A program made the translations under genes and the position numbers. The notes under the pieces are model-generated. The model was not told the origin of the DNA, made no database searches, and was given only the letters and a program-made list of their open reading frames with translations. Shown here one piece after another: positions 25,428 to 33,131 of a stretch of DNA of 64,000 nucleotides. The stretch is from Aliidongia dinghuensis (GTDB taxonomy: Bacteria; Pseudomonadota; Alphaproteobacteria; ATCC43930; CGMCC-115725), in contig NZ_BMJQ01000010.1 in the NCBI RefSeq assembly GCF_014643535.1, positions 124,001 to 188,000 of the forward strand, in the 5' to 3' direction. How positions within the stretch are numbered: position 1 is the first letter of the stretch; each line of letters starts with the position of its first letter.

Positions 25428-27215
25428 CTATCTACTGGCGGATCTGACATAGACCCACTGCGTTTGGCTGGAACTGAGCCGCTTCTTCTGCTTGTCGAAG
25501 CCTAGACGCTTTAAGCACCTCGCCACGCGCATCTGTTCGGCGCGGCCCATCTTGTCGGGCGTGAGCTTCAGGCCATCCGTCAGAACCTCCAAGCTCGTGA
25601 CCTCGTCCCTCCACTCCACAAACTTGCCGACCAGCGATAGCCATTCGTCGTCGTCCTGGCGCAATGACTGCTGCTCAGTTGCGACGGCCTCAGCGTCGCC
25701 GGTTAGCCACCAGGGTTCGCCTGCCTTGAACCGTGCTGTCGCCTCAGCCCATAGCTGGTCACGGTCGGCCATCAAGCCGTCAACGTCCACCTTGCCATCA
25801 TCGGTAACGGCGCGGCACAGCACCGGCCAGAATCGCCGGCCGCCGGTATCATCCTTGATGTAGCCATTTCCGTTGGGATTGACCGTTCCGATGAAGACGA
25901 ACTGGCGCTTGTTGTCAACCGTCTCCCTGCCGTATGGCGGTCGAAAATTGTCCTCGGTGCACGATAGGAACGCTTTGACGGTATCAACCTCCGCTCGGTT
26001 CATTCCATCCAGCTCGGCGATTTCGACGATCCAAAATGGCATCGCACGCATGATGGAATCGCGCTCGCCCATCTTGCCGATGTTGTCCGTGAACCAGTCA
26101 CCGCCCAACACCTTCGCCACGGTCGATTTTTTGAGCCCCTGCGGCCCTTCAAGGATCAGCGCACAGTCCGCCTTGCACCCTGGCCGCATGGCGCGTGCGA
26201 CGGCCGATATCATCCACGCCGCGGCAATTGAGCGCGTGTAAGGGGTGTCATCCGCTCCACACCGATCGATCAGCCACGTGTCTAGGCGCGGCAAGCCATC
26301 CCAAGCGAGCCCGTCGAGATAGTCGCGGACGGGATGATACCTGCATTCTCGCGCGACGGTACGAACCGCGTCACCCGCCATCGTGGTCGGCGCCATGATA
26401 CCGTGCGTCTGGAGCCACGAGGCCGTCAGCACGTCGAGATGATCCGCCCAGCGCATTTCCTCGCCGACGCCGCCGGACCACGGCAGCGGGCGTCGAACCG
26501 TAACCCTTTGCGACATCTCATTCAGCCACAGCACGCCCGCCCATTCGGGCGCGTGCCGGAGCGCGATGATCGCGTTGTGGACGCACGGCAGCTCGCCGCG
26601 CGCGTTGCGCAAGCGGGCGATCATGACAGGAAAGCCACGGTTGGCGCCGAAGTGCGCGACGTCGGGCGAGAACAGCAGATCGTCGCACGGAGACCACGGC
26701 AGTCCGCGCGACGGGAAATAGGCCGTCTCGATCAGCGTGCCGGCGGCGGAGATGGCGCCCTGAAGCACGAAGGCGATGTCGTTGGTGCGATCGACGGGAC
26801 CGGCGGCCCGGTAGCCGCGGGCGTGGCGTTGGGGCTCGGGTCCTCGGCTGCCGGCCAGCTCGGCGCATTTGGCGTACAACTCGCGCCCGTCGAGCCCTGT
26901 GCCCTGGCGGACGGTGTCGATCGGGCCGCCGCGCGTATCGTCATCCCACTCGCGCCAGGAGCCGGCGAAGCGGCCCCGGAGGTTGATCTTGCACGAGCCG
27001 TCCTTTGCCGCGGCGCGGCCGTCGATGCCGCCCAGCACCCACTCGTCTTCGACCCTGCGTCCGTTCGGGAACAGGTCTGGGACCCATGACATTGCTGTCG
27101 CGCGCAACGCATCCCTGATGTCGTCAAGATTGTATTCTGCCGCGAAATCTCCCTGCTTCTGGGCTTCGTTGAAGTCAAAATGGAGCGTGCCCGGCGGGGA
27201 GGTCACGTGGCTCAT
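25428..27215 (-). CDS. VirE-type primase/helicase-like replication protein
   Basis: 595 aa. Residues about 145-212 resemble the phage primase DUF7146-type block (ETAYFPSRGL and a PVMIARLRNARGE segment). From about 213 it switches to the virulence-associated E family: LWLNEMSQRV, Walker A GPQGLKKST at 357-365, IAELDGMNRAEVD (Walker B region) and FIGTVN with GGRRFWPV. The join appears to skip a Toprim catalytic region, so priming activity is doubtful. VirE ATPases drive replication of phages and satellites. The start overlaps the upstream gene by 4 bases; the two and the HTH gene at 27674 form one operon. Confidence 0.8.
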   Translation of the reverse strand: MSHVTSPPGTLHFDFNEAQKQGDFAAEYNLDDIRDALRATAMSWVPDLFPNGRRVEDEWVLGGIDGRAAAKDGSCKINLRGRFAGSWREWDDDTRGGPIDTVRQGTGLDGRELYAKCAELAGSRGPEPQRHARGYRAAGPVDRTNDIAFVLQGAISAAGTLIETAYFPSRGLPWSPCDDLLFSPDVAHFGANRGFPVMIARLRNARGELPCVHNAIIALRHAPEWAGVLWLNEMSQRVTVRRPLPWSGGVGEEMRWADHLDVLTASWLQTHGIMAPTTMAGDAVRTVARECRYHPVRDYLDGLAWDGLPRLDTWLIDRCGADDTPYTRSIAAAWMISAVARAMRPGCKADCALILEGPQGLKKSTVAKVLGGDWFTDNIGKMGERDSIMRAMPFWIVEIAELDGMNRAEVDTVKAFLSCTEDNFRPPYGRETVDNKRQFVFIGTVNPNGNGYIKDDTGGRRFWPVLCRAVTDDGKVDVDGLMADRDQLWAEATARFKAGEPWWLTGDAEAVATEQQSLRQDDDEWLSLVGKFVEWRDEVTSLEVLTDGLKLTPDKMGRAEQMRVARCLKRLGFDKQKKRLSSSQTQWVYVRSASR

Positions 27216-27670
27216 CGCCAGCGTCCCCTCGTACTATAGAACCCGCAGGCTGCCTTAGTTCGCCGCGTTCCAATCGCAAGCAGAGCCTCGCCATCTTTAT
27301 TCTGGCGCCATGGACGACCCGAAATGATGCACGCGATGATAATGGCAACGGGCGAGATTTTCGGGCTATCAACTCCGTGCTCTCGCCACCAGCACCTAGC
27401 CATGAAGCTAAAATCTTGCGCGGTGTGAATTGTATTCACCGTCTCGCGATCTGGCTGGAATTTTAGCCAGATGAAAGCGAGGCAAACTTCCAATGTAATC
27501 TCATGAGATAACAACTTATTTTTCGCGATTTCGGCGGAATCTGGGTGATGACCAAAAAAGCCGAAGAACCCAAAACGAAGAAGGACATTGTATTTTTCGT
27601 TCGCTTCGGAAATGTCCTTCGATATCTTTCGGAATAGCTCCGCGGCATTGACTGCTTCCAGGCCTGCCAT
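27212..27670 (-). CDS. Hypothetical protein in the replication operon
   Basis: 152 aa beginning MAGLEAVNAAELFRKISKDI. Its stop overlaps the start of the VirE-type gene (ATGA), and its own start is 3 bases from the HTH gene upstream, so it is translationally coupled to both. The middle holds LSHEITLEVCLAFIWLKF; no family was recognised. Position suggests an accessory replication or regulatory factor. Confidence 0.55.
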   Translation of the reverse strand: MAGLEAVNAAELFRKISKDISEANEKYNVLLRFGFFGFFGHHPDSAEIAKNKLLSHEITLEVCLAFIWLKFQPDRETVNTIHTAQDFSFMARCWWREHGVDSPKISPVAIIIACIISGRPWRQNKDGEALLAIGTRRTKAACGFYSTRGRWR

Positions 27671-27673
27671 CGC

Positions 27674-27949
27674 TCAACCCTCCGCGCCGACGTGGCGAGC
27701 CGCTTGCTTGCGGGCTTCGATGAAGGCTTCGAGGCTCTCCCGGCAAACTAAATTGCGTTTGCCTAACCTGACCGTCTCAAGATGATGCAGGACGTGCTCA
27801 TAGAAGTAAGCACGGGAAACGGCAATGCTCGCGGCAGCTCGCTCGATACTCAACAGATAGGGAGGCGCACTGTCCGATTGATTCTTGCAAATTTCTTGGG
27901 GCTTCCAGCCGCGTCCGACATTGGCGGTGTTAGAAAATCTGCTACGCAT
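27674..27949 (-). CDS. Helix-turn-helix excisionase-like protein
   Basis: 91 aa. LSIERAAASIAVSRAYFYEHV is a helix-turn-helix, followed by a wing LETVRLGKRNLVCRESLEAFI, the layout of HTH_17/excisionase proteins. It is the first gene of the operon with the unknown gene and the VirE-type gene, so it may control replication-module expression. A start nearer the HTH is possible; the first 30 residues are unstructured. Confidence 0.6.
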   Translation of the reverse strand: MRSRFSNTANVGRGWKPQEICKNQSDSAPPYLLSIERAAASIAVSRAYFYEHVLHHLETVRLGKRNLVCRESLEAFIEARKQAARHVGAEG

Positions 27950-28028
27950 TGTCTTTCACCCAAAGATCGGTGAGAAGACCGAACAACATGTTCAAATACG
28001 CTTGACATATTGCGCCCGCTTGCGCAGA

Positions 28029-28120
28029 GTAACTTCGCGTTTGTCGCAAACAGCGCAGTTACAATGTTCGGTCCCAGAAATGACGATCAGTCCCGCAACT
28101 GATCGTCGTTTTTTGTTTTT
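28029..28120 (+). ncRNA. Candidate small structured RNA
   Basis: A consensus -35 TTGACA at 28002-28007 precedes a region with two well-formed hairpins. The first pairs GTAAC (28029-28033) with GTTAC (28058-28062), and CGC-GTTTG with CAAAC-a-GCG inside, around loop TCG. The second is a perfect 10-bp terminator stem followed by T-runs ending at 28120. Both flanking genes are on the minus strand, so a plus-strand terminator here needs its own transcript. The -10 element is weak. It may be an antisense/regulatory RNA of the replication module; GTTTG-tcg-CAAAC could instead be a repressor operator. Confidence 0.4.
28082..28120 (+). terminator. Strong rightward intrinsic terminator
   Basis: GACGATCAGT (28082-28091) and ACTGATCGTC (28098-28107) form a perfect 10-bp stem with a 6-base loop, followed by GTTTTTTGTTTTT. 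The T-run makes it a plus-strand terminator, with no plus-strand protein gene upstream. On the minus strand it lies about 40 bases downstream of the tape-measure stop, where it could act weakly. Confidence 0.75.
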
Positions 28121-28157
28121 CGCGCACGTTTCGTCCGATTTAATTCGTTGAATTCCA

Positions 28158-30365
28158 TTACACCGAGAAAGTGCCGTTCCGCTTCTCGTTACGGAGCCAC
28201 GTAATCAAGTCCTGGCCGCTCTGTTGCAGCATGCTTTTCAAGCTGCTCACGCTCTGGCCGGAACCGCTGATCGTCGGCCCGTAATGCAGGTGGATATCGC
28301 CGCCGCTCGAGCGCTGCCCGCCGCTCGTTGACGTTGCGCCTCCGCCGCCCTGTCCAGTGTTCGCACCCCACATACCGCCGCCTAGAAGGTTTCGGCGGAG
28401 TGGGTCGGCGAATTTTGCCGGGAGGACCATTTCGTTCTTGTGCAAAATGGTTTGCATACCGTCGGCCGGCACCTGGCCCCAACCGCCCTCTGCTGAACTG
28501 AATTCGCTGTAAGCGGCCACCGCAGTAAAAGCGGCGCCAGCGGCAATCGGCGCCAAGATCCATCCGACATAGGGAATCTGCGAGACGTCGTCGTAGACGG
28601 CGGCGGCGGCCGATCCAGCATGCTGCATGATGCCTGACGAGGCGGTCGTCTCCGTCGATGCCGCACTGACCTTGTCGGCGGCCAAGTTGGATGCCGTCCG
28701 AATTGTGTTGCCGGCTTCGGTAGCCGCCGTCTTGCCGGTCTCCATGCCCGTCCAGCGCGCAAGCAATTCCGAGATGGCTGAGAACTGCCCGGAACCTTCC
28801 GTCCTACTCGTCATCTCGCGTTGAGCGGTGCCGGCGGCAGTCGCTGCCGACTTCGACACCTCAACGGCCTTGCCAGTCGCAAGCTCGGCCAGGCGATCGG
28901 CGATCCATTTTGTCGCCATCTTGGCCGAGCTTTCCATGTACGAGACGGCGATGCTGGAGGCTGCCTTTTTCGCCGCCTGGGAACCTGTCTCCGTGCCCTG
29001 GATGATGCCGGTGATCGAGGTATTGAACGCGCGATCGGCCTGCGCCGCTTCGGCCGCCGCCTTCGCATCCGGATTGGCGTCCAAGCGGTCGATTGCCTGT
29101 TGCACCTCCCATATGTTGGTCAGGATCTTGGCGCGTTCTTCCTCGGCCGCATTTGTCTTGCGGATGATGGCGTTCTGCTCGTCCTCGGCGGCATTCTGCT
29201 GCGTGCCCTTGCTCGGGTCAGCCTGCAAATCCTTATTGGACGGCATGGTGATGCCGATGCTCTCAGGCGTGGCGCCGGACTCCGCCATCTGCGCGACAAC
29301 GTTCTGATAGAGCTGCATCTGTTTCCGCGCGTCGGCCACGGCGTTGCCGCCGGACACGAAGCGCTTTTCCATGGCCTCCAAGACGGCATTCATCTTCTCC
29401 GTCTCGGTGCCCGTCGCCTGGAAGCTTTCGCCGACGACGTGATTCTGTTGCGCCCAGCGGATAGCGCTGTCGGCGCCGCCGTTGAAAGCTTTGACCAGCG
29501 CCTCAACTGACTTGTCGAGATCAGTGTGCTTCAGCGTCGCCTCGGCCGCAGCCGCGTCCATAATGCGCGCGGCGAACTGTGCCGCCGGGCCGCCAAGACT
29601 GCCGAGCGCTTCGGCCGACTTCTGAGCCTCCGTCCGGCTCGCGTTCCAATGGTCGCGCAGTCGGTCAATCCACCCCTCGATCTGGCTGGTGCTGCTTTCG
29701 CCGAGTGTGCCTACCACCATCATGGCGCCGCGAGTCGCCTCTACGGCCTTGGCGGCGGAGATCGCATGCGCCTCCACCACACCCAAGGCGACAGCGAATG
29801 CGCCCATGGCAGCTGCGCCGGCTAGGGTGGTAGCGGACAGAGACGAGATGACCGTCAGCAGGCCACCAGTGCGCTCTGCAAGCACCATCATCGAGCCGGG
29901 GATGCGCGAAAAGTTGCCCGACACCACCTCATGGCCGAGCACGATGAATTCTCGGGTGATGCCGGCCGCGCCGTGCGCGACACCTCCAGCCGAATTGCGC
30001 GTGCCGTCCAGGTCAGGATTCAGCTTCTTCAACTGATCGGAGAGCGCCCTTGCCTTGGCCGCCGTGATGCCGAGCGAATCCTCAAATACCGACGCGCTCG
30101 CGGCGGCCGATTTCGCCTCGTTGCCGTATCCGACCAGCGCATTGATCTGCTGTTGGATGGCTGTCGTTGCCGCAGTATTCGCCTGCGTGACGGACGTAAT
30201 GCGGCTCTGAAGGGCGCTCAGCGAGTTGGAGAGCGCTGCTGCGCCCGTCGCGCCGGCCGCCTGCATGCCGTCAGCCGCAGAGCGCACAGTCGACACCAGC
30301 TTCTCCATCGCCGCGTTGAGCTGGTCGACATTGGCGCCGAATTGGACTTGTACGTCGTCGGTCAT
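28158..30365 (-). CDS. Phage tail tape-measure protein
   Basis: 735 aa. The N-terminus DVQVQFGANVDQLNAAMEKL (tape-measure entry region), long Ala/Thr/Ser-rich helical repeats, a hydrophobic segment (TLAGAAAMGAFAVALGVV), and the C-terminal ILHKNEMVLPAKFADPLRR followed by a Gly-rich tail, are the standard layout of lambda-like/siphovirus tape-measure proteins. By the usual about 1.5 angstrom per residue, the length would correspond to a tail near 110 nm. No other virion, chaperone or terminase gene is present in the element. It is either a prophage relic or a satellite gene acting on a helper phage's tail. Confidence 0.85.
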   Translation of the reverse strand: MTDDVQVQFGANVDQLNAAMEKLVSTVRSAADGMQAAGATGAAALSNSLSALQSRITSVTQANTAATTAIQQQINALVGYGNEAKSAAASASVFEDSLGITAAKARALSDQLKKLNPDLDGTRNSAGGVAHGAAGITREFIVLGHEVVSGNFSRIPGSMMVLAERTGGLLTVISSLSATTLAGAAAMGAFAVALGVVEAHAISAAKAVEATRGAMMVVGTLGESSTSQIEGWIDRLRDHWNASRTEAQKSAEALGSLGGPAAQFAARIMDAAAAEATLKHTDLDKSVEALVKAFNGGADSAIRWAQQNHVVGESFQATGTETEKMNAVLEAMEKRFVSGGNAVADARKQMQLYQNVVAQMAESGATPESIGITMPSNKDLQADPSKGTQQNAAEDEQNAIIRKTNAAEEERAKILTNIWEVQQAIDRLDANPDAKAAAEAAQADRAFNTSITGIIQGTETGSQAAKKAASSIAVSYMESSAKMATKWIADRLAELATGKAVEVSKSAATAAGTAQREMTSRTEGSGQFSAISELLARWTGMETGKTAATEAGNTIRTASNLAADKVSAASTETTASSGIMQHAGSAAAAVYDDVSQIPYVGWILAPIAAGAAFTAVAAYSEFSSAEGGWGQVPADGMQTILHKNEMVLPAKFADPLRRNLLGGGMWGANTGQGGGGATSTSGGQRSSGGDIHLHYGPTISGSGQSVSSLKSMLQQSGQDLITWLRNEKRNGTFSV

Positions 30366-30427
30366 TGCCTGGTCCTATCAAAATGCTTCAGGGGGCGGGG
30401 GCGCCGAAATCTGGCCGCCAACCTTGC

Positions 30428-30640
30428 CTATGCCGCTTTGTTTTCCAGGCTCTTTAGCCACTCGATTCCCGCCTCGATCCGAATTAAAGCCCGCCGTCCG
30501 ATACGGATCGTCGGAGGCCCCTCACCGCGTGCAATCATCGAATAGAGGTGCCGCAGCGATATACCGGTGCGTTCGCAAAAATCGGGGTAAGATTCAGCTA
30601 TTCTTCCGCTGTTTGGTTCCGGCATTTGAGTAAGCCCCAT
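30428..30640 (-). CDS. AlpA-like DNA-binding protein
   Basis: 70 aa. The helix-turn-helix FCERTGISLRHLYSMIARG, followed by the wing GPPTIRIGRRALIRIEAGIEWL, is typical of AlpA/excisionase proteins controlling integrase expression and excision. It lies upstream of the tape-measure gene on the same strand (62-base gap), with the integrase promoter region beyond it. It is the fourth HTH_17-like protein of the element. Confidence 0.65.
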   Translation of the reverse strand: MGLTQMPEPNSGRIAESYPDFCERTGISLRHLYSMIARGEGPPTIRIGRRALIRIEAGIEWLKSLENKAA

Positions 30641-31247
30641 ATTTCGTCCGGCGCACCCCCGCGCGGCGCGTTGCCATCTTGTGCATCATGGAGCAAATCC
30701 GACCGACGTCAAGGTATCATTATTTACGTTTCTGCATTCAACTGCCGTTGATTCTTCAAATTCATTTGATAACAGACAAAACATCTGCCCATTACATGAG
30801 CTTGACCCATTAGATCTTGTCGCGGATTCTTGAAAGCTACTCGCTCGCCATGCCTTCGCCGTAGCGACGGCCAGATGGGCGGCAGCAAAGTGCTCCGACA
30901 GGGTCTTGCCCCGATCCTTGAAACTGGCGTTTAGACGGCGTCACCAATTGGTGTGAAACGGCCCCTCTCCATCTGTCTTGGCCAGCTGGGTAGCCGGTTT
31001 CATTATTCGCCCGCATGTCATACGCCGGCCGCTCTACAGCCGCGCGATAGGCGATCGGCCGAGCCTATCGGTGAGCGAGTCGTTCTTGGGTCAGGCCGCC
31101 GGAACACACGGAACAGTGGGGATCCACAGGCGATGTTCTCGGACTTGAACCGTCGAATCCGGCAGGAACGCTAGGCCCTCTGGTACATGAAACGCCAGGA
31201 ACACCGATTTCGATCTATGCCAAGCGATGGCGATCGATTGCCACGCG
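30641..31247. other. 607-base gene-free region beside the integrase
   Basis: It contains the promoter region of the AlpA-like gene and the 3' flank of the integrase gene. A hairpin CGATAGGC...GCCTATCG is at 31045-31070. Open frames on both strands are short and lack motifs. It might hold excision-factor binding sites; no repeats were found that match the att regions. Confidence 0.35.
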
Positions 31248-32540
31248 TCAGTCAGCCGCTCGACGCATCGACGCGACGTTCGTCGGCTGGACCAAGCCCA
31301 TATTCCCGAAATGAGCCCGCACGGTGTCCGCCACGTAGTTCTTCGACATGTGGCCGTAGTGCTTCTCAACCATGCGCGTGTCCGAATGCCCGAGCTGGGC
31401 CGCCACTACGGGCAAAGGCGCCCCAGCCATCACCAAACGACTTGCATATGAGTGGCGAAGCTCGTGAAACGTCAGTTTGCCAAGCTTCGCCGCTTTGACC
31501 GCGTCCGCGAAAGGCCGCTTCTGGTGCGACACGCCCCAGGCGTCTCCGTCTGCCCGAGCGAACATGCGATTGGCCGCGGTCTTTCCGGCCGTCCTGTCCG
31601 CGAAAAAGCTCTTTCCCTCGTCGCTCAGAACGATATGCCGCGCCTTTCCACCCTTCGAGAACCGAATATGGACGGTGCCGGCATCGGGGTTGAAGTCTCC
31701 AACCGTCAGAACGACCAATTCGCCATAGCGCGCGCCCGTCAGCAACGCCGCCTGCACCAACGGTCGAAAATCCTTGTCGCAGGCATTGACGAGGCGCTGC
31801 GCCTCTTGGTCGTTCAGGTAGCGGACACGAGCAGCATCCACCTCACGGAATGGCTTAACCGTGCGCCATGCCTCATCGGTCGCGGTCTTGCGATCGGCCA
31901 TCGCGTGATTGAGGGCGGCCTTCAGGATCGTCAGGACACGATTCGCGGTTGAGCGTCGGCGCCGCACACCTTCCGGCGTCTCATCTTTCTCCCGAAAGTT
32001 CTGCTCCTTGCCGGGCTTGGTCCGCAGCCGGGCTGGTGTTGTGCTAAGGGCCTCGTGCCAGTTTTCGATTTTGCGCCGAGTGAGTTTGCTAAGGGCGATC
32101 GACCCGAGTGGAGGAACGATGAGTGCGTCGATAGACGATTGCATCGTATCGGCTGCCTTGCCACCGCGGCGCTTATAGGCCGTCGCGTAATCGGTGAGCG
32201 CATCCTTGACGGTATAGGGACCGGTGGGCGCCACAGCTTCCTCGAAGCCGCGCGCCGCAAGCTTGAACCAGTCATCAGCTCGGCGCTGTGCTTCGGCATA
32301 GCTTAGAACCAGCGCGCCGCCGTCGCTATCCATAGCGTCATCAGCGGCACCGAGGGCGTGATAGTGCTGCTTACCGGCATCGTCACGAAAACGGGCGATC
32401 CAATTGCCACCCCTGGCGCTCTTGCGATACCCGAGCGCGCAGCCTTTGGAAATCACTACCCAATGCGGCTCGCGCCGAATTTCCAGCTTGTCTCGGCCGG
32501 AACGGCTATCGAGCTTGGCATTTCGAACTGTTCTCGCCAC
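31248..32540 (-). CDS. Tyrosine-type site-specific integrase
   Basis: 430 aa. The N-terminal region carries the arm-binding and core-binding domains (residues about 40-230). The catalytic set is complete: R271 in TGARYGEL, K299 in SKGGKARH, H359-x-x-R362 in HELRHSYASRL, H385 in LGHSDTR and nucleophile Y395 in EKHYGHM. It reads inward from attR, 180 bases from the 47-bp repeat, so it is the recombinase expected to have inserted this element into tRNA-Glu. The duplicated 22-base arm-like sites flank the att cores. Confidence 0.95.
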   Translation of the reverse strand: MARTVRNAKLDSRSGRDKLEIRREPHWVVISKGCALGYRKSARGGNWIARFRDDAGKQHYHALGAADDAMDSDGGALVLSYAEAQRRADDWFKLAARGFEEAVAPTGPYTVKDALTDYATAYKRRGGKAADTMQSSIDALIVPPLGSIALSKLTRRKIENWHEALSTTPARLRTKPGKEQNFREKDETPEGVRRRRSTANRVLTILKAALNHAMADRKTATDEAWRTVKPFREVDAARVRYLNDQEAQRLVNACDKDFRPLVQAALLTGARYGELVVLTVGDFNPDAGTVHIRFSKGGKARHIVLSDEGKSFFADRTAGKTAANRMFARADGDAWGVSHQKRPFADAVKAAKLGKLTFHELRHSYASRLVMAGAPLPVVAAQLGHSDTRMVEKHYGHMSKNYVADTVRAHFGNMGLVQPTNVASMRRAAD

Positions 32541-32583
32541 GGCAACGCCTCACCGACATCATCGCGTCGGACTAACCCAGCGC

Positions 32584-32605
32584 GTACGGAAATCATACGG
32601 AAAAT
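32584..32605 (+). repeat. Right candidate integrase arm site
   Basis: This segment matches 14202-14223 at 21 of 22 bases in the same orientation and contains two TACGGAAA-like half-sites. It lies between the integrase start and attR and could also place the integrase promoter under integrase control. Confidence 0.5.
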
Positions 32606-32720
32606 ATGTGACCTGACGCAAGTGGACGACGGTAGATTCAAACTCGTTTGACTCCAATCAACTACGTTTGAAATGGTGATCCCTATGGACGTTCTCGGAC
32701 ACCATTTTGGCCGTGTTCCA

Positions 32721-32767
32721 GCCCTCTCACGGCGGGAACAGGGGTTCGACTCCCCTAGGGGACGCCA
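32721..32767 (+). repeat. attR: 47-bp direct repeat, displaced tRNA-Glu 3' end
   Basis: Identical to 14109-14155. The repeat lacks the 5' half of the tRNA, so it is not a functional gene. It is followed after three bases by the terminator that probably belonged to the native tRNA. It marks the right end of the element. Confidence 0.93.
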
Positions 32768-32770
32768 ATC

Positions 32771-32798
32771 AAAAAGCCAGGCAATGCCTGGCTTTTTT
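32771..32798 (+). terminator. Displaced native tRNA-Glu terminator
   Basis: AAAAAGCCAGGC (32771-32782) and GCCTGGCTTTTT (32786-32797) form a perfect 12-bp stem around AAT and end in a T-run. It sits three bases past the attR copy of the tRNA 3' end, so before integration it would have directly followed tRNA-Glu. Confidence 0.85.
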
Positions 32799-33131
32799 GC
32801 TTTCTGAGCTCGGCCTGAGCACCGCAAGAACCCTCATTTCCCAAAAAGCCGATGCTGGATGCTGCTGGATACCTCTGAACGCCAGCGAAGCCACCGCCTA
32901 TGGGCGCGTCTAGTCAAAAAAGTTGGCGAAGTTACGGGGAAGGATTAAAGTATTTGCCCCCTTTTCCGAGATGGGAAGGAAGCAGCAGTAGCTCGCGGTG
33001 CTGAAGGCCGTTGGAGCTCTCTTCGGCTATTCAGAGTTCCTCCTGGACTCGACGTCGCGAAGGCAGAGGCTGCGCGTCACGGGACAAGTTGGCCTGAAAG
33101 CAGGGGAATTGTCCTGGAATGGGAGGACAAT
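32799..33131. other. Intergenic region upstream of the MFS transporter
   Basis: About 330 bases with no gene recognised. It should contain the promoter of the transporter; a GGGAGGA ribosome binding site is at 33121-33127. No operator could be assigned. Confidence 0.3.

Larger units (their letters stand above)
14156..32767. mobile_element. tRNA-Glu-integrated genomic island (phage-satellite or decayed prophage type), about 18.6 kb
   Basis: The element is bounded by the 47-bp attL/attR repeats. A tyrosine integrase lies next to attR, reading inward. Cargo includes a VirE-type primase/helicase, a tail tape-measure protein, four AlpA/excisionase-type DNA-binding proteins, IS fragments and many unknown genes. 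Base composition varies strongly, with AT-rich patches around 16.2-16.8, 21.3-22.0 and 24.5-25.3 kb in a region otherwise near 65-70% GC. No portal, capsid, terminase or lysis gene is recognisable, so it is not a complete prophage. A second integrase fragment at the left end suggests successive insertions at the same tRNA. Confidence 0.9.

Noticed and set aside
32721..32767. Second tRNA-Glu gene
   Set aside because: Only the 3' 47 bases are present; the 5' acceptor strand and D-arm are missing, so it is an attachment-site remnant.
14156..32767. Complete inducible prophage
   Set aside because: No terminase, portal, capsid, tail-tube, lysis or repressor gene set was recognised; only integrase, VirE-type and tape-measure genes are phage-like.
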